Positions 46,954 through 58,668 of a stretch of DNA of 64,000 bases are shown piece after piece. Source of the DNA: Prinsepia uniflora. Taxonomy: Eukaryota > Streptophyta > Magnoliopsida > Rosales > Rosaceae. Position 1 is the first letter of the stretch. The number at the start of each line of letters is the position of its first letter. Where the stretch lies: assembly GCA_032719365.1 (NCBI GenBank), contig CM064872.1:20863572-20927571 (forward strand). The letters run 5' to 3'. Under the pieces are notes generated by a model. The model was not told where the DNA came from. It made no database searches and saw nothing but the letters and a program-made list of their open reading frames with translations. The position numbers and the translations under genes were made by a program.

Positions 46954-48209
46954 AGCTACTATTTGTCTGTGCCCATCACAGGCATGTCTTTTGATTAAAG
47001 GATGCAAATAAGATACTTTGTGGCCAATTATCAAAGATCAAAGGATACTGATGTTTTATGTCTTTCTCTGACACTGGACCCACGTGTTTTTTAAACTCAT
47101 GAGCACGAGTATATTATTATGCCATCTGTTCTAATTTTTAATTAATATCACACAGAAATTTCAAATACACATATAACACTACATTTAAAGAAATATCTTT
47201 TGTTTATTTGCTACAAAAAAAAATCATGCTACAGTAGAAAATTACCATTTTAGATTTTTTTTTTTAAATAATACGTCAATTCATAAAAGGCCAAACATTC
47301 TCATGAAGAACACTTTCTTAAGTAAGGCTAGAGCTACAAAACCAACCCTAGCTTAGAACTATCTCCAAACGTGAAAAGCTAAACAACGAGGCAAAATGTA
47401 TGAACATCAAGGTACATTAAGGAAATTGACTACATAAATCATGTATATATAACCTATATCATATACTTAATGCCTTATAAATAATACATCTATACTTAAT
47501 GCCCCATAAATAAAACCACAAGGGTGTTCACTAATTCAAGCACATTTGACAATCGCCACGGAAAGCTGTGGCACCTTATGAAGGAGGCACATAATTCTGA
47601 TATCCAAATGGGTGGTTTGAGGTCCTGAACTACATCATTGCTAACTTTGTGAAAAATGACCACCTATAGAACTCATATCTACATTGATCCCCGTCTTTCC
47701 CTTTCTTCCTCTAGTGTGGATGGTTAAGTACTATTCACTTCCTCTTTCCATTTTCTACGAGAATTTGATCCTATAGTTGCTCCATTATCATTACTTTGTG
47801 ATGCCCCTAATCACTCATCTTTCTGACGTCCATCAAATGCTGCTTGGGGCTCAGAGGCTGCTTACAACTCAGGTGATGGGCCAAGTGCACACATAAAGGC
47901 TTAATTGTTAATCATCAAAATTTTCTTTAACTTAATTCAAAACTTATTGAGTTACTAAAATAAAGAAATAAGAAGTCAAAAAGTAGAAGAAAAGCTAGGC
48001 TAAATACATAATTGAATGTCGTTCAAAGCCAAAGAAGTCGATGTAAAATATTATGCTACTCAATAATCAGCAAAAACGAAAGCGTAAATGCAAGGTGTGA
48101 AAACAACATACAAACATGGTGTTAAATATTCAAATATCATATAAGAGCACATACTATAGATGAATTTGAATTTCTTCATATATTGAGTGTAGATGTAAGG
48201 TTTCAATTA
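46954..48209. other. Duplicated flank, unassigned
   Basis: AT-rich. On the minus strand between 47880 and 47724 a decayed exon-like frame is visible. Otherwise no domain is recognisable. A poly-T run is near 47259. Confidence 0.4.
47724..47880 (-). pseudogene. Exon-like minus-strand fragment of unknown gene (copy A)
   Basis: Reads AAFDGRQKDE, a stop, then LGASQSND, SRRKWKEEVNST and a terminal stop. In copy B (57318-57476) the first stop is an ordinary codon, so the frame is longer there. The basic RRKWKEE patch suggests a real protein end, but I do not recognise the family and there is no promoter or complete gene. Confidence 0.3.
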
Positions 48210-48565
48210 TTCTTCATATATGGACATAATGAGATATATGCTGAAGTTGAAGATTTTTCGTAAAGGTTTTTGGGCCAAAGCAGTTGATTTTGCGGTTTAT
48301 ATTTTGAACATGTGTCCAAAAAAATTGTCAATGGGAAAACTCCTTATGAAGTTTGGAGTGGTAGAAAGCCCAATGTTCATCACTTTCGAGTATTTGGGCG
48401 CTTTGCATTTGGACATGTCTCTAATCATATAAGGAAGAAGCTTGATGAGAAAGATGAGAAGTGTACTTTTATTAGCTATAGTACAACCACAAAAGGGTAC
48501 AAGCTCTTCAATCTAACAACGAAGAAAATCATAGTGAGCAGAAATGTTACTTTTGATGAAGAAAA
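48210..48565 (+). pseudogene. Ty1/copia integrase C-terminal fragment (copy A)
   Basis: Reads FRKGFWAKAVDFAVYILNMCP in one frame and, after a frameshift in an A run near 48320, GKTPYEVWSGRKPNVHHFRVFG and GYKLFNLTTKKIIVSRNVTFDEE. These are signature segments of the copia integrase end. It continues after the Cassandra insertion at 49845. Catalytic integrase residues and the element's 5' part are absent. Confidence 0.85.
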
Positions 48566-48650
48566 TGCCACGACCCGACCTTCTCCAACAAGACATTGTT
48601 TGCTTTGGGCCCAACCCTCACAGTTTTGTTCTCGGGAGTTCACGTGCAAC

Positions 48651-48715
48651 TTTCCAGTGAGTCACCCATCTTGGGATTGCACTAGCCCCTACTCGCTTAA
48701 CTTTGGAGTTCCCAA
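48651..48715 (-). promoter_or_regulatory. 5S-rRNA-like domain in Cassandra LTR (downstream LTR)
   Basis: On the minus strand this reads GAACTCCAAAGTTAAGCG and later GATGGGTGAC. These correspond to the internal control region of plant 5S rRNA: A box around AGTTAAGCG, then GATGGGTGAC. In Cassandra these are thought to be RNA polymerase III promoter elements. Confidence 0.88.
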
Positions 48716-49540
48716 GGAATCCAAAGACATTGACCTCCTAAAAGGCCTTCTGTTGGATAGATGTGCGCCCACACATATAAAGCGCATCCCCCAGATCCCT
48801 CAGGCAATGTGGGTTTGCTAACCATGCCCCCAAGGCACGAGTCCTCACAAGCCACTTCTTTGGGGCCTAGCGTCCTCGCTGGCACACAATATATGAATGT
48901 TAATCCGAAAACCTGTCGAAAATATAGCCAAGTACACAAATTGAGAGAACCTCTATTGATAAAATTTATTATTTCCTCATCATCCATTTTCAATAGTCAG
49001 GTCAAACAACATATATATGCATAGACAACCATTCATCACACGATTATATCACGTCATCATCGTTATCACCATATCACGCCAGATTGTATATAATCATTAT
49101 CATTCATGTCATATCCTCCGTATATTCCATCATAACACGATCGTCATTATATTCATTCAGAAAAAGTAAACAATAAATTCAAAACTTCTTAACCCAATAT
49201 AATTTCCGTAAAAATCTCATAAGCATATACTCAGAATTCATATAACATTTTCAAATCTTCAACAATGATATATAAATGTCATTAGGAAACCAATTACAAA
49301 TTATTACCACTTAAATCATTCAACACTTGTAACTCTCATATCCAAGCAGATCCAGTTCCAAATCATATTATTTATTCATTTAAACCAACCATCGTTTATA
49401 AAACAAAATCTCATAAGCGTAAATTTCGATAATTTCATTAAACCATCAAAATCCATTAACTTATTATCATATAACCATGCAAAAAAACTAATTTTGATAC
49501 ATGGCTCACAATTCGAGAGTCCAAAATACCTTGTATCTTA

Positions 49541-49552
49541 GCTCTGATACCA
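49541..49552 (-). promoter_or_regulatory. Cassandra primer-binding site
   Basis: Minus strand TGGTATCAGAGC, initiator tRNA-Met type, three bases from the LTR boundary. Confidence 0.88.
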
Positions 49553-49640
49553 AGTTGACACGACCTGACCTTCTCCAATAGAATATTGTCCGCTTTGGAC
49601 CCAGCCCTCACGGTTTTGTTCTCGAGAGCTCACATGCAAC

Positions 49641-49710
49641 TTCCTAGTGGGTCACCCATCCTGAGATTGCACCAACTCCTACTCGCTTAACTTTGGAGTT
49701 CCCTAGGAAT
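49641..49710 (-). promoter_or_regulatory. 5S-rRNA-like domain in Cassandra LTR (upstream LTR)
   Basis: Minus strand GAACTCCAAAGTTAAGCG and GATGGGTGAC, as in the partner LTR; both core boxes are intact in each. The stretch between them differs at several bases, so selection or recency kept the boxes while the rest drifted. Confidence 0.88.
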
Positions 49711-49844
49711 CCAATGCTAGTGAACTCCTAAAAGGTGTTCTGTTAGATAGATGTGTGTCCACACATATAAGGCGCATCTCCTAGATCCCTCGGGCAATGT
49801 GGGATTTCTAACTATGCCCTTAAGGCACGGGTCCTTACAGAAAA

Positions 49845-50186
49845 GGCTTGGGACTGGTCCTTGAAGGGAAGCACACTAGATGTATATGTTCCTCATGATA
49901 ACGCTGATAATGATGATGGTCAGGTAGCTGAAAAAATCTGATGTTCACACTCAAGAGAACCGAGCACCACAAGTGAGACAACTTGATCAACCACAACGAA
50001 AGCGTCACCTACTAAGGCACTTGGATGATTATGTGGTCACAAATGAAAATGATGACACGGATGAATAGTACATGAATTTTGCACTTTTTGCTGATTTTGA
50101 TCTCATTTCCTTTAATGATGCTTGCTGTAAAGAACAATGGATTACAACTATGAATTAAGAAATAAGCACAATTAAAAGGAATGATA
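49845..50186 (+). pseudogene. Ty1/copia fragment: linker and start of reverse transcriptase
   Basis: Continues the frame of 48210-48565: AWDWSLKG directly after the insertion, an acidic linker, a basic QPQRKRHLLRHLDDYVV segment, a stop at 50066, then FADFDLISFNDACCKEQWITTMN and EISTIKRND, the opening of a copia RT. Several stops. Cut at about 50187 by element Z. Confidence 0.75.
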
Positions 50187-53067
50187 TATAGGGTTCGATT
50201 GGCATTGGATGCCGCATTTTTTCCCGGAGGTTGGATCCTGAGTGGGATCAATGCGCATATGAATCTAACGACTTAAGACCGTAGTGTTACTGGAGATAGG
50301 ATCTAGTGGACCAGTAGACACGGTAGGACGACCTGAGAGTCGAGACCGTCGAGCGGTCATGTCAGAAATGGATCGGACCAACGTGGAATCCGTAAAAGTT
50401 GTATGTCAGGGTCGTCCATGACAAAGTGCAATGACTGAAAATTGTGCTACTAGGAGCAGTCGGGCTCACGATGGCCTCTCATACCATGTTTCGGTGTGTC
50501 GAATCCCTTAGGGATGTCTACTAGCAAGGGATGCCCCAGAGTAGTTGTGGTGTGGCATGATAGGATACGTTGGCGACATGTAGTGGTTGAACAGTGTTAG
50601 GAACGGAGTAGGGCCAAGTTCTTGTGGAGGCCAGCAGCTGGGAACCGTAGAGTTACGAGAGGACGAAGTCCTCAGATTGTGTTTCTTGGTTGTTTGGACA
50701 CCAGTATTGGAGTACGATGACTCTTCGGAGTTGAAAGCGAGGGATCACTCCGGATGGTCGTGCTGTAGGGAGCAGCTGGGTTCGCAATAACCTGAGTGGT
50801 GATTGATCGGACGAGTGACCAGGAGAGTGGTACTTGTTGACCAGATCCTAAGGTGTACCGATCGGTGGATATGGTGTGTTGAGCGGTTGGTGTCGGCGGT
50901 GAGTGGACCACATAAGTTCGGAGTCTCGATGGTGATGGCATGGGTTGTGTCTGCACGAGCTCGCGGTAGGTACCACCTTCCAGGCTAGAATTGGTTATGG
51001 TTGTTGAGAATCGAGGGACGTTCGTGAAACGTTAATTTTCTCGTAAGGATTATCGGAATGGTCATACCAAGAGTCATGGGAGTACGAGGGAGGTAGAGCC
51101 CCTTTGACCTGAGCAGAGATACGTGACAATTGCTCGATATGAGCATAGTTTGAGGATTGGTTCGATTCGTACTCCGCGTGGCGGTGATGAGATGACGATA
51201 ACGAGGAGAGACGACGAGCCACGAGCTGAGGGTATCTCATTTGTGATGTACTCATGGCTGGTTTCTACCACTATGCAACGAGAAGGATTCGTTGGCTAGT
51301 GTAGATCCTTGGGAGTTGTGTCGAGAGGGCGGACATGATGGAGATGAACTGGGTGGATCCCAACAGTGGTTGAATTAGGCGGGGACTCTGTCCCAATAGG
51401 ATTTGAGATGACTAAGAATGGACGAGACTTGATGTGACGCGAGACTTGAGTTACGAGGATGCTCGTGTACGGAAGAAAGTTCAGTAAATGGAAAAAGTTA
51501 GGTATGTTTCCAACATGGTTACCACTACTCTCGATCCCGAAGTCGGTAAAGGAAACGTCTTTTTTGACTCTGTGTCAGATGAGGTTGGGCGTCACCAGTA
51601 CGATGATCACGTATTGATTGGTGGACCCATGATTGAATTTGGGTCAGTGATCTAGAAAGACTGTGGATGAGACAAGGAGAAGAGTACATGCTTTTGCAGA
51701 CGGTGTTTAGCGCCACCGAATGTGGCGAGTGAGAGTCTGAGGTAAGTATGGATTGAGGTGAGTGAGATCGAGTCGTGTGGTAACGATTAGGATGACCGAG
51801 ATGACTGAGGTGTTTGTGGCGACCTTGAGGCAAGTAGGCCGAGATCTGGTCGTCATTGGAGTGAATCGCCTTACTGATTATGTTAAGCCAGGAGCATAGG
51901 AGACCTATATTGTAAGACTGTTGAAGAATCCCTTAGCATAGTTGGTGAGATGACAAAACAGAGGTTTGATATGGGAATAACTATGAGACGAGGACGATAC
52001 ATAGATATCAATAAGGAAGAGATGAATAGTCGATGCCTCGAGTTGGATATGAGGATAGAGATTGTGAAGGATTGGGGCAGACTCGTGACGAACGATTGAG
52101 TATCGAACCATAGTTGGAGTGAGGAACAAGTGGGTTAATGTACAGAGTCCTAGTTGGACATGTGATAGTGATCGAACGAAAAACAAATCGATAAGTACTA
52201 TGATCGGATGTATTCCGAGATATTAGTATAATGACTGGACGTCGAATGCTGTGTACTGGAGCAGAGTTGATGGAGAGGGTTCAGAGATTAGGTGAGCCGA
52301 GAGCTCAAGTCCGTGAGGGAAAGAGGAACCCTAGTGACTGTGTGTGATGATCCATGCTGCGACAAGTATTCAATTGGAGTTCAAATACACCCAGGATGGG
52401 TAAGGCGTCGATTATGTATGGACAAAATGAGTAGTACAACAGTTGAGACTCGAGATGAGTGAAGATTTCAGCGTAGGTCACAAAGTGACACGAGATACGA
52501 TATGGGGACTCGAGAGCGAATCGAGATCAGAGTGGCGCAGCGAAAGTGCAGTGGAGCCGAGCATTACCAGCTAATCACGATCGTGGTCGTGGACTTAGGG
52601 AGTGTTAGAGGAGAATGGAGTTCCTCTGAACAGTGGATTACGATTGCGAACCATTTGGTGATAGGGGTTGAGATATCGCTTGGTGGGAGCAATGAGGATG
52701 ATTGTTGGAACGGACGCTGAATAAGATGTCATCTTCGGTTGTCGGATAAGAAGGGTCGTCAGGCCGAAAAGATGATTTGATGAAAACTTAGTAAGATTAA
52801 CCTGTCGGAGTGAGTGACAGGCGTGATCGACGAGTGTCGACGTCTCGAGTGAGTTACGAGTTGGCGTCTCGATCAGAATGCGATTTGTGGGAGTCTAGTT
52901 TGAGCTTTGGAAGCTCTGGCGACAGTGCAAACCGACGAGTATGGTGTTTGTGACGCACGTGTACTTTTACATGAGAGTGCCTAGTAGAGGGACACGATTT
53001 AAGTTCCACAGCTTTGTAATTGGGTCTGTTTGAATTTCGAGTACGAAATTCTTTAAGGGTGGAAGAT
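50187..53067 (+). mobile_element. Z internal region (non-coding), 5' truncated
   Basis: No 5' LTR or primer site; the left end abuts the copia fragment. Faint fossil gag at about 51095-51160 (PEQRY, then IARYE). Ends TTCGAGTACGAAATTCTTTAAGG-type sequence and a GGGTGGAAGAT polypurine tract at 53058-53067. No gene recognisable despite many short frames. Confidence 0.65.
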
Positions 53068-55476
53068 TGTAACGACCCGTCCCAAATTATCGGGATTAAT
53101 TAAGATGTAATGACAGATTAGCTAAGGATTAACGGACGTTAAGGGTGAAATTACAATTTTTCCTCTAAAAGTGGGCGAAAAGTTAACTTTTGACCCTGGA
53201 GGTCCGATGGCCGAGGACCGAGGACCGTTACGTAGATAGAGTCGATACGAGTCCGTAGACAGGGGTCACATCGAATTCGGATGTTTAACGGAAAAGTTAC
53301 AGTTCACGAAAGTTCAGAGGAACTATTTACGGTGGCATATTTTACGAGGCAGTTGGTGGGCCTTTGTCTGAAGTGGAGCCAGATATTTCCTCAAGCCCAA
53401 TGGATGAGTGACAAGTGTCACCCATCCAATAATCCCCTTATGTAGATGCATGCATCTGTATCCCTTTCCTCATTTGATCGAAGAACCACTCCGATGAACC
53501 CAAATTCAAACCCTTCCCCATTTGATTCAGTTGAGGCGAAGAGAGTGAGGATGAGAACGTGATGGTGGCTGAGTGAGGACAGGCATGCTGTGGACGGCGG
53601 CGATGGCCTAGGAAACAGGTAAAACCCTAACCCCCGTTCTTTTTAAATTTCAAATTGGTAATTTGGACGTTAGGGGAGTTAGATGTTGTTTAGGTTATGT
53701 TTAGGGGGTTGGTAGGATGTTTAGGGGACAGTTTTGAGCGACGGAGAACAGCTGAACTGCCCGGAACAACGGCTGGAAGATTTTCGGTGGCTCCTCACCG
53801 AATTTAGTTTCCAGCCAAGTTAAACCAAATTGAACCTCCAAACCTTTTTCTAATGATCCTAGGAACCTATTGGAACCCTTAGGATGAAGGTTTGACCCCT
53901 AGAAGTGCCCAGAACGTGGATAGGAAGTTTGGGTTCAAAATGGTTTTCAGAACCAATGGGTTTTAGGATTGGTTTCTTGGATTTAACCACATAGATGGGT
54001 AGGAAATGAAAAGAGAAAGAGATTGGAATTGAAATGGAAGGAAACAGACTAAAAATGAGGGAGGAAATGGACTGGACCGGTTCTGCTAGTCCGGTCGGGC
54101 CGAAAACCAGCAGACCAGTTCAGACCCGGTCTACCGAAGCATGCTGGTTATCTTGTAGCTAGCGCGTGAAGCCCACACGCAGGGCCTTCAGGCGGCGCAT
54201 GGGGGAGATTCTGGGGAAGTGTCCAACATGTAATTTCATCTATTTGATGTAACAAACATTTTGGGATTGGTTTCGAGTCGATCGGATATCGTTTCGATAT
54301 AGTTTGGGACATCCGAAGGTTTAGGATTGGGTTTAAAATTAGTTAAAAATTTGGGAAAATTACAGGACTTCAATGAAAGGTTAATGAGGTTGTTAGTAAC
54401 CCTCTAAAATGATTTGGACAAATTTTGGAACCCCAGAGACGGTGATTAGCCCGGGAAGGCATATTGTTTTTTGTTTTATGAGTGGACTTTGTATCGAGGC
54501 AACGGCTTGGATAATCTATGAGTGGACTTTGTTTTATGAATCGATGCATGCATAGATGTTTTATATGTGTTTAATATCGATGATTTGAATGACTTGAGTA
54601 TGTGTGCTTATGGTTTTTTGTATTTATGTGTTTGCATGTACTTCAAGGTTTACGGTTCTAGGTTGATGGGCGTGTGTTTTCACTAATGGTTTAAGTAAAC
54701 GGTTTTGGATTTGAAAAGGTAAACTTGGGCATGAGACCCATTTGATTTTTTCCCGGGCATATGGCCCTATTGATGACCCACGGGTCTGAGTTGTGGTCGT
54801 GACGAGTGTTGTGTGCACGGTGACAGACGACACGACGCTCGCCTCCAGACTGTGGATGTGTTCCTTACGGAGAGGACGATGCACGTCCCGTTGTGGAGCA
54901 GCCACTGGAGGCTTGACTTCGGAGGGCTAACGGTATAGGAGATCGATCAGTGATGTGTGCACCATGATCTAGAGGTGGTCGCGATGGTTGATATGATCAC
55001 GGAGACATACTAGGATTGAGAGAGGTCATGGACTGATGGTTTCATGCATTACTATGATTGGAATCATAACTAACCCTGAGGTATCAGGCTCGATGCCCAG
55101 TTGATTTTGAGTTCGGGCGTGAGGCCTAGTTAAATTGTGAAATCGGGCTAGATGCCTAGTTGAGTCATGACATCGAGCTAAGTCCCAATTGTGGTTTTTC
55201 ACAATTGTATATATATACCCTCCTTTATGAGCATATTGGTCTCCTCCAAACGTCGTAGATCTTGGAGAGTCACGATCCACTACCTAGAATGAGTGACTCC
55301 AAGAGGGAGCACATTCCAGGAGTGTGAGATATGGTATAGTCTTGGACTGGATCTCGAACTGGATCCGCAGACCGTCCTCCAGACGTCGTAGATCCTGGAT
55401 TTTGGACGATTCCTCCCAGACATCGTAGATCCTGGGGGTAGACTCAGAGTGAGACCCCGAGTAGTATTCATACTTA
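53068..55476 (+). repeat. Z 3' LTR, 3' truncated
   Basis: TGTAACGACCCGTCCCAAATT. Lacks the first U3 module found in Y1 and Q. Related to Z' at 37306-39954. A short local duplication puts two ATGAGTGGACTTTG blocks at 54478 and 54519, where the donor-like block would be. Ends abruptly about 480 bp before the expected LTR end, joined to W2. Confidence 0.8.
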
Positions 55477-55486
55477 AAAAGGCCCC

Positions 55487-56549
55487 CTTCATTTCCAGCA
55501 CAATCATCCCTAAAAATCTGTAAAAACCCATCATTTCATCATGTAATTATTTTAATTGTTTTATTGTATTATTTTTTAATTTTTAGGCACTTCCTCTACA
55601 AATAGGGAGGCCATTTTCATTGTAAAGGGCCCCCTTCTAGTTCCTTTTAGCCCATTTTTATGGGACCATTTGTAACTTCTTTTAATTTTTGTTCTTATAT
55701 TTTCCTTTTAACTTCTTTAACTTCTCTTTTAGATACGATTTTATGCATTATAAATGTTTGAGAATATGAATACAATCTTCATGTGTTTTACTTTCTAAAT
55801 TTCATTTATTTCATGAGTTTTAGTGCTTCATATTTCAATTTGATGCTATGTGTTTTATCCGCTGTTGGTGCACTTATAATAGGATTGAAGAGATTAAATG
55901 TTGATCGTTGTCGGCGCATTTAATCACAAATTTAAGCTGAATCATATTGTAAGTGTTTGATGCATATTAATGTTTGACGCACATTAATGGTTGATGCATT
56001 TATAAAATGAAAAACGTATGCATGTACATGAGATGATGAAGGTAAGATTTCGTGATTGGTTCAATATGAGCAAAATGTAAAGTGTTGGTAAAAATTGTGT
56101 TTGAAGGAAATCTATTTTATGAGTAGTTTAAATAATGTGATTATTAATTTGAATTTACTAATGTAAAAGTGTCGGTTTTGTTTATGAAACTAATCTATGG
56201 TTTGTAAGTTCTAATTTGCATAAGCATTTGCATTCTAATTATTAGTTTGGTTAAAAACATAGTTTCAGTTACACTTTGTTCAAAACCCTCCATTTTATTT
56301 TTTTATTCATTAATTCATTAATTCTTTAATTATTTTATTCTTTCATTCTTTAATTCATTTAATTCATTAATTCATTATTTTATTCTTTGATTACTTATTA
56401 TTCTTTTTCACCAAAACATTATTAATATTCTCTAATTTCCTTAGTTAAGAACAATCTTTATTTACCAATATTACGTCTACACAAAAATGATTTAAATTGA
56501 ATATACTTGAATTACGTGTTTATTTTAATGTGTAGTTCGAGCGGTATCA
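55487..56549 (+). repeat. W2 LTR, 5' truncated
   Basis: Matches W1 3' LTR from 40731 and, after the Q insertion point, 46612-46953. It is uninterrupted where Q sits in W1 (near 55937). Its TATA box is mutated to CTACAAATA near 55595. Ends GGTATCA at 56549. Confidence 0.85.
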
Positions 56550-57317
56550 AGCTACTATTTGTCTGTGCCCATCACGAGCATGTCTTTTGATTAAAGGATA
56601 CAAATAAGATGCTTTGTGGCCAATTATCAAAGATCAAAGGATACTGATGTTTTATGTCTTTTTTCTGACATTGGACCCACGTGTTTTGTAAACTCATGAG
56701 AACAAGTATATTATTATGCCATCTATTCTAATTTTTAATTAATATCACATAAAAATTTCATATATATGTATAACACTACATTTAAAAAAATATCTTTTGT
56801 TTATTTGCTAAAAAAAATCATGCTACAGTAGAAAATTACCATTTTAGATTTTTTTAAAAAAATAAAACGTGAATTCATAAAAGGCCAAATATTCTCATGA
56901 AGAACTTTTTCTTAAGTAAGGCTAGAGCGACAAAACCAACCTTAGCCTAGAACTATCTTCAAACGTCAAAAGCTAAACAACGAGGCAAAATGTATGAACA
57001 TCAAGGTACATTAAGGAAATTGACTACATAAATCATGTATATATAACCTATATCATATACTTAATGCCTTATAAATAATACATCTATACTTAATGCCCCA
57101 AAAATAATACCACATGGGTGTTCACTAATTCAAGCACATTTGACAATCGCCACGGAAAGCTGTGGCACCTTATGAAGGAGGCACATAATTCTGATATCCA
57201 AATGGGTGGTTTGAGGTCTTGAACTACATCATTTCTAACTTTGTGAAAAATGTCCACCTATAGAACTCTTATCTACATTGATCCCCGTCTTTCCCGTTCT
57301 TCCTCTAGTGTGGCTGG

Positions 57318-57476
57318 TTAAGTACTATTCACTTCCTCTTTCCATTTTCTACTAGAATTTGATCCTATATTTGCTTCATTATCATTACTTTGTGATGCCC
57401 CTAATCCCTCATCTTTCTGACGTCCATCAAATGCTGCTTGGGGCTCAGAGGCTGCTTACAACTCAGGTGATGGGCC
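57318..57476 (-). pseudogene. Exon-like minus-strand fragment of unknown gene (copy B)
   Basis: Open over 52 codons to a stop: AAFDGRQKDEGLGASQSND, then EANIGSNSSRKWKEEVNST. Less damaged than copy A. An in-frame stop lies just upstream (PEL-stop-AASEP). Family unknown. Confidence 0.35.
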
Positions 57477-57819
57477 AAGTGTACACATAAAGGCTTCATT
57501 GTTAATCATCAACATTTTCTTTAACTTAATTCAAAACTTATTGATTTACTAAAATAACGAAATAAGAAGTCAAAAAGTAGAAGAAAAGCTAGGCTAAATA
57601 CATAATTGAATGTCATTCAAAGCCAAAGAAGTCGCTGTAAAATATTATTCCACTCAATAAGCAGCAAAAACGAAAGCGTAAATGCAAGGTGTGAAAACAA
57701 ACATACAAACATGATGTTCAATATTCAAATATCATATAAGAGCACATACTATAGATGAATTTGAATTTCTTCATATATTGAGTGTAGATGTAAGGTTTCA
57801 ATTATTCTTCATATATGGA

Positions 57820-58160
57820 CATGGTGAGATGTATGCTGAAGTTCAAGATTTTTCCTAAAGGTTTTTGGGCCAAAGCAGTTGTTTGTGCAGTTTATATTTT
57901 GCACATGTGTCCAAAAAAAGTGTGAATGGGAAAACTCCTTATGAAGTTTCGAGTGGTCGAAAGCCCAATGTTCATCACTTTCGAGTATTTGGGTGCATTG
58001 CATTTGCACATGTCTCTGATCATGTAAGGATGAAGCTTGATGAGAAAGATGAGAAGTATACTTTTATTAGCTATAGTACAACCACAAAATGGTACAAGCT
58101 CTTCAATCTAACAACGAAGAAAAACATAGTGAGCATAAATGTTACTTTTGATGAAGAAAA
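57820..58160 (+). pseudogene. Ty1/copia integrase C-terminal fragment (copy B)
   Basis: Same fragment as 48210-48565, with GKTPYEVSSGRKPNVHHFRVFGCIAFAHV and an equivalent frameshift near 57915. The cut end at 58160 is the Cassandra insertion site. Confidence 0.83.
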
Positions 58161-58668
58161 TGTCACGACCCGACCTTCTCCAACAAGATATTGTCTGCTT
58201 TGGGCCCAACCCTCACAATTTTGTTCTCGGGAGTTCACGTGCAACTTTCCAGTGAGTCACCTATCTTGAGATTGCACCAGCCCCTACTCGCTTAACTTTG
58301 GAGTTCCCAAGGAATCCAAAGACAGTGAGCTCCTAAAAGGCCTTCTGTTGGATAGATGCGCGTCCATACATATAAGGTGCATCCCCCAGAACCCTCAGGC
58401 GATGTGGGTTTGCTAACCATGCTCCCAAGGAACGAGTCCTCACAATCCACCCCTTTGAGGCCCAGCGTCCTCGCTGGCACACAATATATGAGTGTTAATC
58501 AGAAAACCTGTCGAAAATATAGCCAGGTACACAAATCGAGAGAACCTCTATTGATAAAATTTATTATTTCCTCATCATCCATTTTCAATAGTCAGGTCAA
58601 ACAACCTGTATATGCATAGACAACCATTCATCACACGATTATTTCACGTCATCATCTTTATCACCATA
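58161..58668 (-). mobile_element. Cassandra-type TRIM, copy B, partial
   Basis: Downstream LTR 58161-58444 (284 bp) plus 224 bp of internal region, cut by element V. The rest would lie beyond the window's right edge. The 5S-like domain is at 58249-58312, and its box reads GATAGGTGAC, a one-base change from copy A. Confidence 0.85.

Larger units (their letters stand above)
46612..49066 (+). repeat. Segmental duplication, copy A
   Basis: Repeats at 56227-58668 with about 97% identity where I compared 145 bp. It includes an LTR end, about 1.25 kb of flank, a copia fragment and part of the Cassandra element, in the same order and orientation. Copy A continues to 50186, but copy B is cut by element V. 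Confidence 0.9.
48566..49839 (-). mobile_element. Cassandra-type TRIM, complete, in a copia fragment
   Basis: 1274 bp with two 284-bp LTRs (48566-48849 and 49556-49839), a 706-bp non-coding internal region and a perfect 5-bp target duplication GAAAA (48561-48565 and 49840-49844). The primer site TGGTATCAGAGC lies on the minus strand at 49552-49541, three bases inside the upstream LTR, which fixes orientation. Each LTR holds a 5S-rRNA-like domain, the hallmark of Cassandra. With no coding capacity it must use another element's enzymes. The insertion predates the segmental duplication because copy B has it at the same site. Confidence 0.92.
56227..58668 (+). repeat. Segmental duplication, copy B
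   Basis: Second copy of 46612-49066 in the same orientation. Shared decay includes the copia frameshift in the A run and the Cassandra insertion. Interrupted at 58669 by element V. Confidence 0.9.

Noticed and set aside
48651..48715. A real 5S rRNA gene
   Set aside because: Only the internal control part matches, it lies inside a 284-bp LTR present twice, and the 5' and 3' parts of 5S are absent.
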